Position numbers and translations under genes: made by a program. A stretch of DNA of 22,434 nucleotides from a virus, in IMG/VR virus record IMGVR_UViG_3300025849_000247, positions 1 through 22,434 of that record; one strand, written 5' to 3'. This document shows positions 15,105 to 21,270 of the stretch, one piece after another. Position 1 is the first letter of the stretch. Every line of letters starts with the position of its first letter. The notes beneath the pieces are model-generated. The model saw only the letters and a list, made by a program, of their open reading frames with translations. It made no database searches and was not told the DNA's origin.

Positions 15105-15211
15105 GTTAAATTTACCACTTTTTTACATTCATTCAGTCTACGAATACTCGACATCACTCCATATAGGTCATCCTCATTGTCTACACTAAACGCCAACCAA
15201 AATATTAACAT
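15101..15211 (-). CDS. small ORF, possible membrane-associated peptide
   Basis: 36 residues, beginning MLIFWLAFSV and then charged (DNEDDLYG, RRLNECKKVV). It starts five bases after the stop of the 181-residue gene and ends on the -35 box of the next promoter. Its ribosome binding site is weak (only GAG before GTGATG). Plausible by position, not by family. Confidence 0.35.
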   Translation of the reverse strand: MLIFWLAFSVDNEDDLYGVMSSIRRLNECKKVVNLT

Positions 15212-15215
15212 CACT

Positions 15216-15761
15216 CTAAGGAGATACAAACCAAGTTGGTGTCTCGCGTTTTGTCCATTTGGCAAAGTACTTTTTCTCCTGTACATAGTAGGTACGGTAT
15301 CCGTCAACTACACTATCTCTTTTACATTCGTCAGGCATACACTGTGGCATAACTGACTCATAGGCGGTCTGTTTGATGTTCTTAGGCGCAAACCATAACA
15401 TACCGGATAGTTTGTCGTAGGTCGCATGAACACGTCCATACCGGTGTTCATACTCCTTTGCAGTGGCCTTGAAGTGTTTGTATAACCAACGATAGTTCTT
15501 ATCGTTCTCGCGACACCAGATGTTAGATGGGTGGTTGACATGAGATGCCTTGTACAACAACTCCTCACGTGCAGATTCTGTAACCCTCCACCGTTTGATT
15601 TTACTACCGTTCTTGGTCTTGTCCAAATACAACTCACCATCCAGTACACGATGTGCGGTAGACAGTAGTTGACCATATTCGATAACCATCTTGACTACAT
15701 GTTTGTCACACATCAACTGTGCAGCTTTCACAGGATCATCATCTAATCGAAATACATTCAT
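15216..15761 (-). CDS. conserved phage protein of unknown function (MNVFRLDDDPVKAAQ family)
   Basis: 181 residues. The start MNVFRLDDDPVKAAQLMCDK leads to HVVKMVIEYGQLLSTAH, HVNHPSNIWCRENDKNYRWL, EYEHRYGRVHATYDKL, MPDECKRDSVVDGYRTYY and a final FAKWTKRETPTWF. The set of conserved-looking His, Trp and Tyr residues (DKHVVK, TAHR, NHPSNIW, YRYG-like) suggests an enzyme or metal-binding fold. From memory such proteins are widespread in marine phages with no assigned role. The start shares a base with the stop of the gene before it (TAATG). Confidence 0.75.
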   Translation of the reverse strand: MNVFRLDDDPVKAAQLMCDKHVVKMVIEYGQLLSTAHRVLDGELYLDKTKNGSKIKRWRVTESAREELLYKASHVNHPSNIWCRENDKNYRWLYKHFKATAKEYEHRYGRVHATYDKLSGMLWFAPKNIKQTAYESVMPQCMPDECKRDSVVDGYRTYYVQEKKYFAKWTKRETPTWFVSP

Positions 15762-16057
15762 TAATCAAAGTCCTCACAATCCCAAACACAAGAAACGATA
15801 TTCTCTACATTAATAATGGGCAATTTTAATTCCGTGGCGATTTGAATGGTGGTATATCCATCTTCGTACATACCAATAACATTTGATACAACCGTACTTG
15901 CACTATCATAAAAATCATCATCAAGGTTCCAACGTCCACCGGTACGTCTCTCTTCTTTCTTACGGTCAACCATAACCGCAGACTTGTTGAAACGTTTAGC
16001 GAACTTAGCGACAGGATTGGAGGTCTTACCCAATCCATGTTTCTTTTTATTCGTCAT
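15761..16057 (-). CDS. small protein with possible helix-turn-helix
   Basis: 98 residues. The first 40 are strongly basic (TNKKKHGLGKTSNPVAKFAK, RKKEERRTGG). The second half, YEDGYTTIQIATELKLPIIN followed by VENIVSCVWDCEDFD, has the outline of a helix-turn-helix, with 'GYTTIQIATELKLP' as turn and recognition helix. DNA binding is therefore plausible but unproven. A strong ribosome binding site, AAAGGA, is close to the ATG. Its neighbours are small early-type genes. Confidence 0.6.
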   Translation of the reverse strand: MTNKKKHGLGKTSNPVAKFAKRFNKSAVMVDRKKEERRTGGRWNLDDDFYDSASTVVSNVIGMYEDGYTTIQIATELKLPIINVENIVSCVWDCEDFD

Positions 16058-16151
16058 TTCCTTTCCCCTTTACCTCCCACCATACTACCATAAGTAAACA
16101 GAATATGGCAAGAGAAATAATATCAGAAAAAAGAAACTCACCACTAATCAT
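16047..16151 (-). CDS. 34-residue putative membrane peptide
   Basis: ATG 16151 lies in the last codons of the upstream gene and the TAA at 16047 overlaps the next gene's start region. The sequence has one hydrophobic segment (LFSDIISLAIFCLLMVVWW) followed by a charged end (KGKGNDE), the layout of a single-span inner-membrane peptide. It exactly fills the space between two genes. The ribosome binding site is weak, so translation would depend on coupling. Confidence 0.45.
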   Translation of the reverse strand: MISGEFLFSDIISLAIFCLLMVVWWEVKGKGNDE

Positions 16152-16503
16152 TGTTATACAACCCATAGTAAGTCTTACCAAAGATGCGGTATGCTTCTTT
16201 GTCTTTCACAACGTAGACTTCACGGAGACGACCAACATAACCAACACGAACAACCGTGTCGTAATCGATAGTTCCGTCACGCATCATCATGCGGAGGATC
16301 AAGTCATACTTCAAACCAATTGCGGAATTCAAAAGTTCACCAACTTTATATTTTTCACGACCGAGTTGGATCTCTTTGTCAACGACAGGGCGTTCACCAA
16401 GTGCGTGAGAGACTTTCATATCACAAGTCAAGTCCATTCCCATGAACATAGAACGTTCACCAGTAGAACCGTACACAACATTACAAGTATATTGATTAAA
16501 CAT
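16144..16503 (-). CDS. hypothetical early protein
   Basis: 119 residues. It begins MFNQYTCNVVYGSTGERSMF and contains a basic/hydrophobic alternation (EIQLGREKYKVGELLNSAI, VVRVGYVGRLREVYVVKD) suggesting a small alpha/beta fold. No family is recognised. AGGA lies nine bases before the ATG, whose first base is part of the preceding stop (TAATG), so it is coupled to the membrane peptide gene before it. Confidence 0.6.
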   Translation of the reverse strand: MFNQYTCNVVYGSTGERSMFMGMDLTCDMKVSHALGERPVVDKEIQLGREKYKVGELLNSAIGLKYDLILRMMMRDGTIDYDTVVRVGYVGRLREVYVVKDKEAYRIFGKTYYGLYNND

Positions 16504-16670
16504 TATTTATCTTCCTCTTCAATTTTATTACCATAGTAGTCGTTTTTACCTTCACGCATACCTTTTCGAATTTCGTCTCTTTCATACATCGCAGCGAGAG
16601 AACCACTGACCAAAAACACCGCAAAAATAACTACCAACAACCAAGTTAGTATATTAGTTAACAATTCCAT
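16503..16670 (-). CDS. small single-span membrane protein
   Basis: 55 residues from ATG 16670, chosen because a near-perfect GGAGGTGA sits just upstream; the ATG at 16697 has no such site. One hydrophobic segment (LLTNILTWLLVVIFAVFLV) is followed by a charged tail (RDEIRKGMREGKNDYYG, IEEEDK). Probably an inner-membrane protein with a cytoplasmic tail. Role unknown. Coupled on both sides by TAATG overlaps. Confidence 0.6.
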   Translation of the reverse strand: MELLTNILTWLLVVIFAVFLVSGSLAAMYERDEIRKGMREGKNDYYGNKIEEEDK

Positions 16671-16813
16671 TACTTCACCTCCACCTGATCGACCCAAGCA
16701 ACATCACGTTCAAGATAAGTATGTCTGTAGTTAAGGGCATCGACCATAGTGTCGAACATCTTACAGTTTATTAACTGGTCATTAACAACGTTTCTCAATA
16801 CATATTTAATCAT
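16670..16813 (-). CDS. hypothetical small early protein
   Basis: 47 residues: starts MIKYVLRNVVNDQLINCKMF, then DTMVDALNYRHTYLERD and ends WVDQVEVK. GAGAGAAAG lies before the ATG; an in-frame ATG at 16828 would be within eight bases of the RNA start and is less likely. The gene directly follows the promoter at 16843-16871, with a leader of about 23 bases identical in part to that of the gene at 17117. The stop overlaps the next start (TAATG). Confidence 0.6.
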   Translation of the reverse strand: MIKYVLRNVVNDQLINCKMFDTMVDALNYRHTYLERDVAWVDQVEVK

Positions 16814-16818
16814 AACTT

Positions 16819-16847
16819 TCTCTCTCATCTCAATAGGGTACTATTAT
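16819..16847. repeat. promoter/leader repeat, copy 1
   Basis: 29 bases identical to 17126-17154. On the minus strand it holds the end of the -10 box, GTACCCTATTGAG and the GAGAGAGA ribosome binding sequence. Confidence 0.92.
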
Positions 16848-16871
16848 CTCATTATTAGAACAAGAATGCAA
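16843..16871 (-). promoter_or_regulatory. sigma70-type early promoter (cassette copy 1)
   Basis: Minus strand TTGCAT (16866-16871), 17-base spacer, GATAAT (16843-16848). It precedes the 47-residue gene and those downstream. Confidence 0.65.
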
Positions 16872-16886
16872 CACTTATTTCACTTA

Positions 16887-16918
16887 TTTTTAGAACATTT
16901 TGTTATAAGCATATAACT
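16887..16918. repeat. gene-end repeat, copy 1
   Basis: 32 bases matching 17184-17215 at 31 positions. It encodes the last residues (AYNKMF) and stop of the 75-residue gene plus the following A tract. Confidence 0.9.
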
Positions 16919-17117
16919 CATCGTTTGGTATCGTTTGGTAGAGGAAAGAGAAAATGTTGTCAGTCTCTTGTGAAGTATTGGCTGCATCGACAACTACCAT
17001 GTCAACGTTATCATTGTCATACCAATCCATCTTGTTGGTGAAGCGGTCTGCAACACGATTGAAGTAGAACACGTGAGTATCATCAGTCTTGGCGTAATTG
17101 AATATTCTGTCTTTCAT
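16890..17117 (-). CDS. hypothetical small early protein
   Basis: 75 residues from ATG 17117, which has GAGAGAAG six bases upstream; ATGs at 17135 and 17123 lie too near the RNA start or the ribosome site. It begins MKDRIFNYAKTDDTHVFYF and contains DWYDNDNVDMVVVDAANTS and a C-terminal YQTIPNDELYAYNKMF. Within it the plus strand has a tandem 10-base repeat (TCGTTTGGTA twice, 16921-16940). No family recognised. The last codons are repeated at 17184-17215, behind which no full gene copy remains. Confidence 0.6.
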   Translation of the reverse strand: MKDRIFNYAKTDDTHVFYFNRVADRFTNKMDWYDNDNVDMVVVDAANTSQETDNIFSFLYQTIPNDELYAYNKMF

Positions 17118-17125
17118 AATCATCT

Positions 17126-17154
17126 TCTCTCTCATCTCAATAGGGTACTATTAT
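17126..17154. repeat. promoter/leader repeat, copy 2
   Basis: Identical to 16819-16847. It carries the RNA start and ribosome binding region of the 75-residue gene. Confidence 0.92.
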
Positions 17155-17178
17155 ACCACCACTCTATGTATCGCACAA
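17150..17178 (-). promoter_or_regulatory. sigma70-type early promoter (cassette copy 2)
   Basis: Minus strand TTGTGC (17173-17178), 17-base spacer, TATAAT (17150-17155). It precedes the 75-residue gene. Confidence 0.72.
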
Positions 17179-17183
17179 CCCCT

Positions 17184-17215
17184 TTTTTAGAACATTTTGT
17201 TATATGCATATAACT
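17184..17215 (-). pseudogene. remnant 3' end of a second copy of the 75-residue gene
   Basis: This copy of the gene-end repeat still encodes LYAYNKMF and a TAA stop on the minus strand. Upstream of it the frame reads WYPTFVPYSKK, which is unlike the intact gene, so only the last eight or so codons are recognisable. The part 17199-17214 is a perfect 16-base palindrome, GTTATATGCATATAAC. The rest of 17216-17275 holds nothing I can name beyond a GGGTAGG/CCCACCC imperfect hairpin at 17249-17268. Confidence 0.6.
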
Positions 17216-17275
17216 TTTTCGAATATGGAACGAAAGTGGGATACCATATTGGGTAGGTGAACCCACCCCTTGGTA

Positions 17276-17458
17276 CTATAATCCAATGAGACCCCACCCA
17301 TGATTCGCTATAGCATTGAGGATGATAAAGATACAAGTCGCCATATGAGTACACCACCACACAGTCCTAATGCCAGCAACAGTATTAGCTTGGGTATCAG
17401 TTTCTCCGACCTTTTCACCTAGACTCTTCGCCCATATTCTCCACCACTTATGTATCAT
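17276..17458 (-). CDS. small conserved-looking membrane protein (RIWAKSLGEK type)
   Basis: 60 residues if started at ATG 17458 (ATG 17470 is an alternative). The N-terminus MIHKWWRIWAKSLGEKVGE is followed by TQANTVAGIRTVWWCTHMAT and a hydrophobic CIFIILNAIANHGWGLIGL. From memory, small marine T4-like phage proteins share the pattern 'W.IWA.SLGEK....D..A..VA.IRT' and a terminal membrane segment. Role unknown. It overlaps the end of the preceding gene by 11 bases. Confidence 0.55.
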   Translation of the reverse strand: MIHKWWRIWAKSLGEKVGETDTQANTVAGIRTVWWCTHMATCIFIILNAIANHGWGLIGL

Positions 17459-17735
17459 ACAAACCCACATATTGGTCAACTCTACTTATTACTGCTAAGT
17501 TAAAATCTGCTACATCACGTTCACTAAGCAACTCTTCTTTCTGTGCTTGGATGCCAATACCTATTTTAGTATAATCATTAATGACGCATTCATACTTACC
17601 ACCACGCCACATCTCTTCAACAACACATGCTTCACACGCATCATGTAGGTTATCATAAACACCGACTATGTAGGAGTGATTTTCTCTATCACCCCAACGT
17701 AATGCTTCAACTACATAATATTCGGTCATCTTCAT
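17448..17735 (-). CDS. hypothetical early protein
   Basis: 95 residues. It reads MTEYYVVEALRWGDRENH at the start, SYIVGVYDNLHDACEACVVE in the middle, where the form resembles small proteins that report 'V.GVY.....A...'; then MWRGGKYECVINDYTK. Function not recognised. AGAAGG lies four to five bases before ATG 17735; the next Met at 17729 is an alternative. Adjacent to the stop of the upstream gene with no gap. Confidence 0.6.
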   Translation of the reverse strand: MKMTEYYVVEALRWGDRENHSYIVGVYDNLHDACEACVVEEMWRGGKYECVINDYTKIGIGIQAQKEELLSERDVADFNLAVISRVDQYVGLYDT

Positions 17736-17924
17736 TTAACCTTCTCTCAAGAATTGCCTAACACCGATCTGACTCTGAATTGTTTCTTTCATATAGTTGT
17801 AGTGTGGATGGTTCTTAAAGAGAGCTTCGAACTGCTCCATGATAGTTTCGTTCGATGCACCCATGTAGACCAACGGGTCTACGAACTCTTGAACTTCTAA
17901 TACTAACGTACTCATTGCAGACAT
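17736..17924 (-). CDS. hypothetical early protein, first gene of leftward block
   Basis: 62 residues: MSAMSTLVLEVQEFVDPLVY, then MGASNETIMEQFEALFKNHPHY and a helical end. GAGG lies nine bases before the ATG. It is the promoter-proximal gene behind the TTGCCT/TATAAT promoter, a usual place for host-takeover proteins, but nothing in the sequence shows a function. Confidence 0.6.
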   Translation of the reverse strand: MSAMSTLVLEVQEFVDPLVYMGASNETIMEQFEALFKNHPHYNYMKETIQSQIGVRQFLREG

Positions 17925-17950
17925 AATACTTTCCTCAGTTATCTTAGATA

Positions 17951-17979
17951 ATTATATAGTATTTCTGTAGGTAAGGCAA
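17951..17979 (-). promoter_or_regulatory. sigma70-type early promoter of leftward block
   Basis: Minus strand TTGCCT (17974-17979), 17-base spacer, TATAAT (17951-17956). Transcription would begin near 17944, about 20 bases before the ATG at 17924. Confidence 0.78.
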
Positions 17980-17981
17980 CA

Positions 17982-17989
17982 TATAAATA
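17982..17989 (+). promoter_or_regulatory. T4-type late promoter, rightward (exact)
   Basis: TATAAATA lies three bases from the -35 box of the opposing early promoter and 29 bases before the ATG at 18018, giving a leader of about 22 bases. Confidence 0.78.
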
Positions 17990-18017
17990 AAAGAAAATGA
18001 AAAATAAAGGTATAAAT

Positions 18018-18281
18018 ATGAGTGACGACATTTTTGATTTCGGTTTCACTATAGTTGACGAGGATGAACTGGATGCGGTTCAAGAGGCGCAGACAGCCGC
18101 CAATGAGAATTCTACAACTGTTAGCGAACTCGAAAAACGTTTAGACAATCTGTTCAATGCGGTACAACCTCTACTAAACAACTTGAAACAGAATCCCCAG
18201 AAAGATTATATTCTGTGGCCTAATCGTCTTGAGAAAATAGAACAATTCGAAGACCATATACAAAACATTTATAAAGGGTAA
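18018..18281 (+). CDS. conserved-looking late protein, MSDDIFDFGF type
   Basis: 87 residues from ATG 18018, with AAAGG seven bases upstream; an in-frame ATG at 17997 has no ribosome site. The start MSDDIFDFGFTIVDEDEL is followed by a helical, coiled-coil-like middle (VSELEKRLDNLFNAVQPLL) and a C-terminal KDYILWPNRLEKIEQFEDHI motif. I recall the 'DIFDFGF' head and 'WPNR..KI..F' tail from marine T4-like phages but not a function. The late promoter suggests an assembly or virion role. Confidence 0.65.
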   Translation: MSDDIFDFGFTIVDEDELDAVQEAQTAANENSTTVSELEKRLDNLFNAVQPLLNNLKQNPQKDYILWPNRLEKIEQFEDHIQNIYKG

Positions 18282-18284
18282 CCC

Positions 18285-19160
18285 ATGTATTATAGGACAG
18301 CAAACGAGCTCGTTATCAATTCACCTAGAGTGAACAGTACATCTATGAGTAGATATATTCACCGTGACATGAAAAAGGATGTGTGGGGTAGACTCAACTT
18401 TCTGATAGGGGGCGAAGTTAGAAAAAACGATCTGAACCTGAGATGGCATGACGCGGATGCAAATACTGTCAATGACGTGTTTAACTATGTCCCTATGATA
18501 TTAAACTATATCGCACTAAAGGGTTACCGTAAGATACTGTTTGTCGGTCATTACAATTCGGCACAGACTAGTTGGACATTCCAACGTGGTAGTGATCGCC
18601 AGATACATAAGACTCCTTCAGTGAAGTCTCTCGAAGATACTATGGTAGATCCCAACGTGTGGACACAGTTTATTCCCATTGTTAAGATGGAATACAAATA
18701 TAACATAGAAATGCATACTGTAGTACCAACCGAACTCAGACATAGAAAATTGATGCACTCTTTATATAAAAGATATGAAATCGATTTGATACCGGCAGAT
18801 AAACAATACAAAGGTGGCCAAGAAACCCTTGGACTAACACCACCACCAGATACATCATATGATTGTGTTATACTTGCAGGTGTTCCTAAAGAGACCGAAG
18901 ATACTGCTTTCACTTATCATCATGTGAAATCAGTATTCGCACCGTACTGTGATGAATCTTTTGATATAATAGATATCAATTATCAAGACCCAGACAAAGC
19001 AAAGTATATTGAAGGCGCGATAGAAGAGAATAGTGAATGGTTGAATCAGGTGTTTGTGAACCGTTCTATTTGGGACAGTAAGTTCAGAGAAATGTCAGAA
19101 GAGGATCGTGCCATTGAATATTCGATACTCAATGACATGATCCGGTGTCACAAAGGTTAG
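18285..19160 (+). CDS. late protein of unknown function, alpha/beta type
   Basis: 291 residues. It begins MYYRTANELVINSPRVNSTS. A strand and turn at YRKILFVGHYNSAQTSW (about residues 82-98) look Rossmann-like, and later LIPADKQYKGGQETLGLTPP and YDCVILAGVPKET suggest a second alpha/beta half. No signature is clear enough for a family; a nucleotide-sugar or methyltransferase-type fold is only a guess. AAGGG lies before the ATG, three bases after the preceding stop. Its stop overlaps the stop of the convergent kinase gene by four bases. Confidence 0.65.
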   Translation: MYYRTANELVINSPRVNSTSMSRYIHRDMKKDVWGRLNFLIGGEVRKNDLNLRWHDADANTVNDVFNYVPMILNYIALKGYRKILFVGHYNSAQTSWTFQRGSDRQIHKTPSVKSLEDTMVDPNVWTQFIPIVKMEYKYNIEMHTVVPTELRHRKLMHSLYKRYEIDLIPADKQYKGGQETLGLTPPPDTSYDCVILAGVPKETEDTAFTYHHVKSVFAPYCDESFDIIDINYQDPDKAKYIEGAIEENSEWLNQVFVNRSIWDSKFREMSEEDRAIEYSILNDMIRCHKG

Positions 19161-20029
19161 TTCCAGTCTACGTTCTTAGGTACATAACCTGCGATCTTAG
19201 AACGAATCTCTTTATCTAATTTGTCAACGGGAGTAGGTGGTTTACCTGCTCTCTTGACATAGAAGTAGTTTGCGTCTTTGACGTATGAACCACCCTTACC
19301 AGACTTCGCCAGATTCGCATCTACACCAACTTTGTTGAATGCGAATACGATATCCCCATCCATATACTTCTTGAGTTTGTTACCCATGTTGATGATATCA
19401 CCCATAGTGTTAGCTGCACCACGGTGAGTATTGACAAGAATCTCGGTAGGTACAACACGTGCACGTTTCGCATTCTGTGCCTTCGCAACTTCGATATCAT
19501 TCACAACCCATACGATATGGATGTTCTTCTTGTCGTAACCCAACTTAGACGCATCATTCGCAACCTTCTCCAACTTAGACAATTCCTTGAAGGTCATGTC
19601 GAAGATGATGTTTGGTTTACGATCAGCAGGCGCGGTCAATACTGAACGATAGAATAACTTCTCTTTGTTCTTATCAGTCTTTAGATAGATACCAATGATT
19701 TCGTGTAGTTTCTCTACATTCTTGGGATCTTTCAGGTTCTGTGACAATTTAAAAATATCCACACCGAGTTCGTCCATGACTCGTTTCTGGATCGCAGGTG
19801 TCTTAGCTGCAAGTTTCTTCAACTCATCCACATCGAAAGTCTTTCCTTCGATACCTACCAGATTACTCAGAATGAATCCTTTACCAGAACCCGCACCACC
19901 GGCCATGATAACAATGTTACCAAACTTAGGGTATGCTTTACCACCAAAGGTAATGAGTTTTTCAAGTAACGCTTCCGATTCTTCTGAAAGGAAGGTCTCT
20001 TCTTTTAAGAATGTGTTAAAAGATTGCAT
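19157..20029 (-). CDS. P-loop kinase (zeta-toxin/AAA_33-like) with capsid-targeting-like N-terminus
   Basis: 290 residues. The Walker A motif GGAGSGKG covers residues 44-51 (Lys50). PNIIFDMTFKE near residue 140 resembles the second strand with its Asp, and AKRARVVPTEILVNTHRG resembles the basic lid of zeta-toxin and phage nucleotide or polynucleotide kinases. The N-terminus MQSFNTFLKEETFLSEE has the form of T4 capsid-targeting sequences, which end in LxE cleavage sites for the prohead protease; LKE (8-10) and LSE (14-16) are both present. The gene has its own exact late promoter. A packaged kinase delivered with the DNA is therefore possible. The substrate (nucleotide, nucleic acid, UDP-sugar or protein) cannot be read from sequence. 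Confidence 0.72.
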   Translation of the reverse strand: MQSFNTFLKEETFLSEESEALLEKLITFGGKAYPKFGNIVIMAGGAGSGKGFILSNLVGIEGKTFDVDELKKLAAKTPAIQKRVMDELGVDIFKLSQNLKDPKNVEKLHEIIGIYLKTDKNKEKLFYRSVLTAPADRKPNIIFDMTFKELSKLEKVANDASKLGYDKKNIHIVWVVNDIEVAKAQNAKRARVVPTEILVNTHRGAANTMGDIINMGNKLKKYMDGDIVFAFNKVGVDANLAKSGKGGSYVKDANYFYVKRAGKPPTPVDKLDKEIRSKIAGYVPKNVDWN

Positions 20030-20063
20030 TTAAATTATGTTCCCGAATGTTATTTTATAAGTG

Positions 20064-20071
20064 TATTTATA
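20064..20071 (-). promoter_or_regulatory. T4-type late promoter of the kinase gene (exact)
   Basis: Minus strand TATAAATA, overlapping the stop codon of the small membrane gene upstream and 35 bases before ATG 20029. Confidence 0.8.
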
Positions 20072-20216
20072 CAAAACAGGCAATCAAGAATGCAACACCA
20101 CACCAAATAAGTACGTTGGGTCGGAACTCCCAAACAGTTTTAAAATCAACACAAGTGTACTTTATAAACTCACCGAACTTTTTACTGATTTCTATCACAT
20201 CATCTATACTAGGCAT
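20067..20216 (-). CDS. 49-residue single-span membrane protein
   Basis: The start ATG 20216 shares a base with the previous stop (TAATG) and has GGAG about eight bases upstream. The sequence begins MPSIDDVIEISKKFGEF, has a short amphipathic middle and ends in a hydrophobic segment (VLIWCGVAFLIACFV). The C-terminal anchor suggests a tail-anchored inner-membrane protein. The operon with spanin genes hints at a lysis role, which is unproven. Confidence 0.65.
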   Translation of the reverse strand: MPSIDDVIEISKKFGEFIKYTCVDFKTVWEFRPNVLIWCGVAFLIACFV

Positions 20217-20845
20217 TATTTTTTCTCCACAACTATTTTGACATTATCCCCTACAGGGAATTTCAGTTTACTATGACTATGATACAGGAAAAACTGCGTA
20301 TTGTCAAACTCTTCGAACATCTTTGTCCAAATAGGTCTCCAGTTATTTGCGAGACGATGTGTGTTCTGTGAACTTCGATCTGATTCTAATAACAAGTCAG
20401 TATAACTACGGAGACTTGTATCGAACATGGAATCGAATCCGTAGATGTGGACTTCAGTCGCCTTCTGTACACGACATGCGTAGTCTACTGCCATATGACC
20501 ACACGAGTAATTTGTCGCAGCCTGTGCTTCGTTCTGTCCTTGTAGTTTCGCATAAGACGGGATATGTGTGTGCATTGCCTTGATCTTCTGCGCATACTTC
20601 AGATAGAATGCGGGTTGCATTTCCATCCAGTGACGTGGACGGGTACCCAATATCCAATCATACATATCCAATTTGATATGACCATTGGCGAGTGCTAACA
20701 TCATCTTATAGTCAACCATACAAGTAGCGAACACTTCATTGTTCGGAATCTCGAATGGGGGCATATTGCAGATCAGGAGTTTACCTTCGGTACCTCTTTC
20801 GAACCGAAAGGCATTATCACCATTGCCTAAGATATTCCATCTCAT
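20216..20845 (-). CDS. putative glycosyltransferase-like protein (sialyltransferase/DUF115-type pattern)
   Basis: 209 residues. The start MRWNILGNGDNAFRF, then LLICNMPPFEI and a central TEVHIYGFDSMFD pattern recall GT42 sialyltransferases and DUF115 proteins, which begin with a 'GNGPS' loop followed by an Asn-rich strand and later have 'I.IYGID'. The rest is rich in Trp, Tyr and His (DWILGTRPRHWMEMQPAFYL, NNWRPIWTKMFEEF, FFLYHSHSKLKFP). From memory it is common in marine phages. If an enzyme, it might modify a surface glycan; activity is inference. The ATG overlaps the stop of the thermonuclease gene (ATGA). Confidence 0.55.
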   Translation of the reverse strand: MRWNILGNGDNAFRFERGTEGKLLICNMPPFEIPNNEVFATCMVDYKMMLALANGHIKLDMYDWILGTRPRHWMEMQPAFYLKYAQKIKAMHTHIPSYAKLQGQNEAQAATNYSCGHMAVDYACRVQKATEVHIYGFDSMFDTSLRSYTDLLLESDRSSQNTHRLANNWRPIWTKMFEEFDNTQFFLYHSHSKLKFPVGDNVKIVVEKK

Positions 20846-21270
20846 GCTTCGAATCCATGTTCTTCAATTAATATTTTACGATTACGCAAATGTTCATCTT
20901 CGATATCATCCTTGGATTGTCCGTGGTACGCAACCGCAAGATGGTCTCGAATCATAATCTCATTAACGGTCATTTGTCGGTCGGTTTTTGCGTCATAGAC
21001 GAGGAACTCTCCGAGGATTCGGCCGTACTTTCCTTTACTGTCGAGTCTTGTACGGAGGACAGATGTTTCTCCCAGTGACTCCGCAAGGAATCTGGAGGCG
21101 AGTTTACCAAACTTTTTCTCGATAGGGTCACGAGTACGAGACTCGGGAGTATCAATACCGTATAGGCGAATACGCTGATTAGCATAAATGATACCGAAAC
21201 CAAGATCAATATCGACATCCACAGTATCACCATCAACAACTCTAACAATTTTGCAAGAATATTCATACAT
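20842..21270 (-). CDS. thermonuclease (staphylococcal nuclease-like)
   Basis: 142 residues covering the whole SNase fold. VVDGDTVDVDID (Asp13, Asp15), RIRLYGIDTPESR (Arg35, Asp40, Glu43) and KGKYGRILGEF (Arg84) supply the calcium-binding and catalytic residues of staphylococcal nuclease, so it should be active on single-stranded DNA or RNA. No signal peptide is seen, so it acts in the cytoplasm, for example in host DNA breakdown or nucleotide salvage. The ATG overlaps the stop of the 65-residue gene (TAATG), and the end overlaps the next start. Confidence 0.9.
   Translation of the reverse strand: MYEYSCKIVRVVDGDTVDVDIDLGFGIIYANQRIRLYGIDTPESRTRDPIEKKFGKLASRFLAESLGETSVLRTRLDSKGKYGRILGEFLVYDAKTDRQMTVNEIMIRDHLAVAYHGQSKDDIEDEHLRNRKILIEEHGFEA

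Noticed and set aside
15308-15676. Minus-strand 122-codon frame inside the 181-residue gene
   Set aside because: It is wholly nested in the better supported conserved-looking gene and has Arg/Thr-rich out-of-frame composition.
16500-16508. GATAAATA on the minus strand considered as a late promoter
   Set aside because: It differs from the consensus at the first base and lies on the stop/start junction of two early genes, where it is explained by coding.
17249-17268. GGGTAGG/CCCACCC hairpin considered as a terminator
   Set aside because: The stem has a mismatch and there is no T tract on either strand directly after it.
18011-18018. A second TATAAATA just before the start of the 87-residue gene
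   Set aside because: It overlaps the start codon and directly follows the AAAGG ribosome site, so it would start RNA inside the gene. The copy at 17982-17989 is correctly placed.
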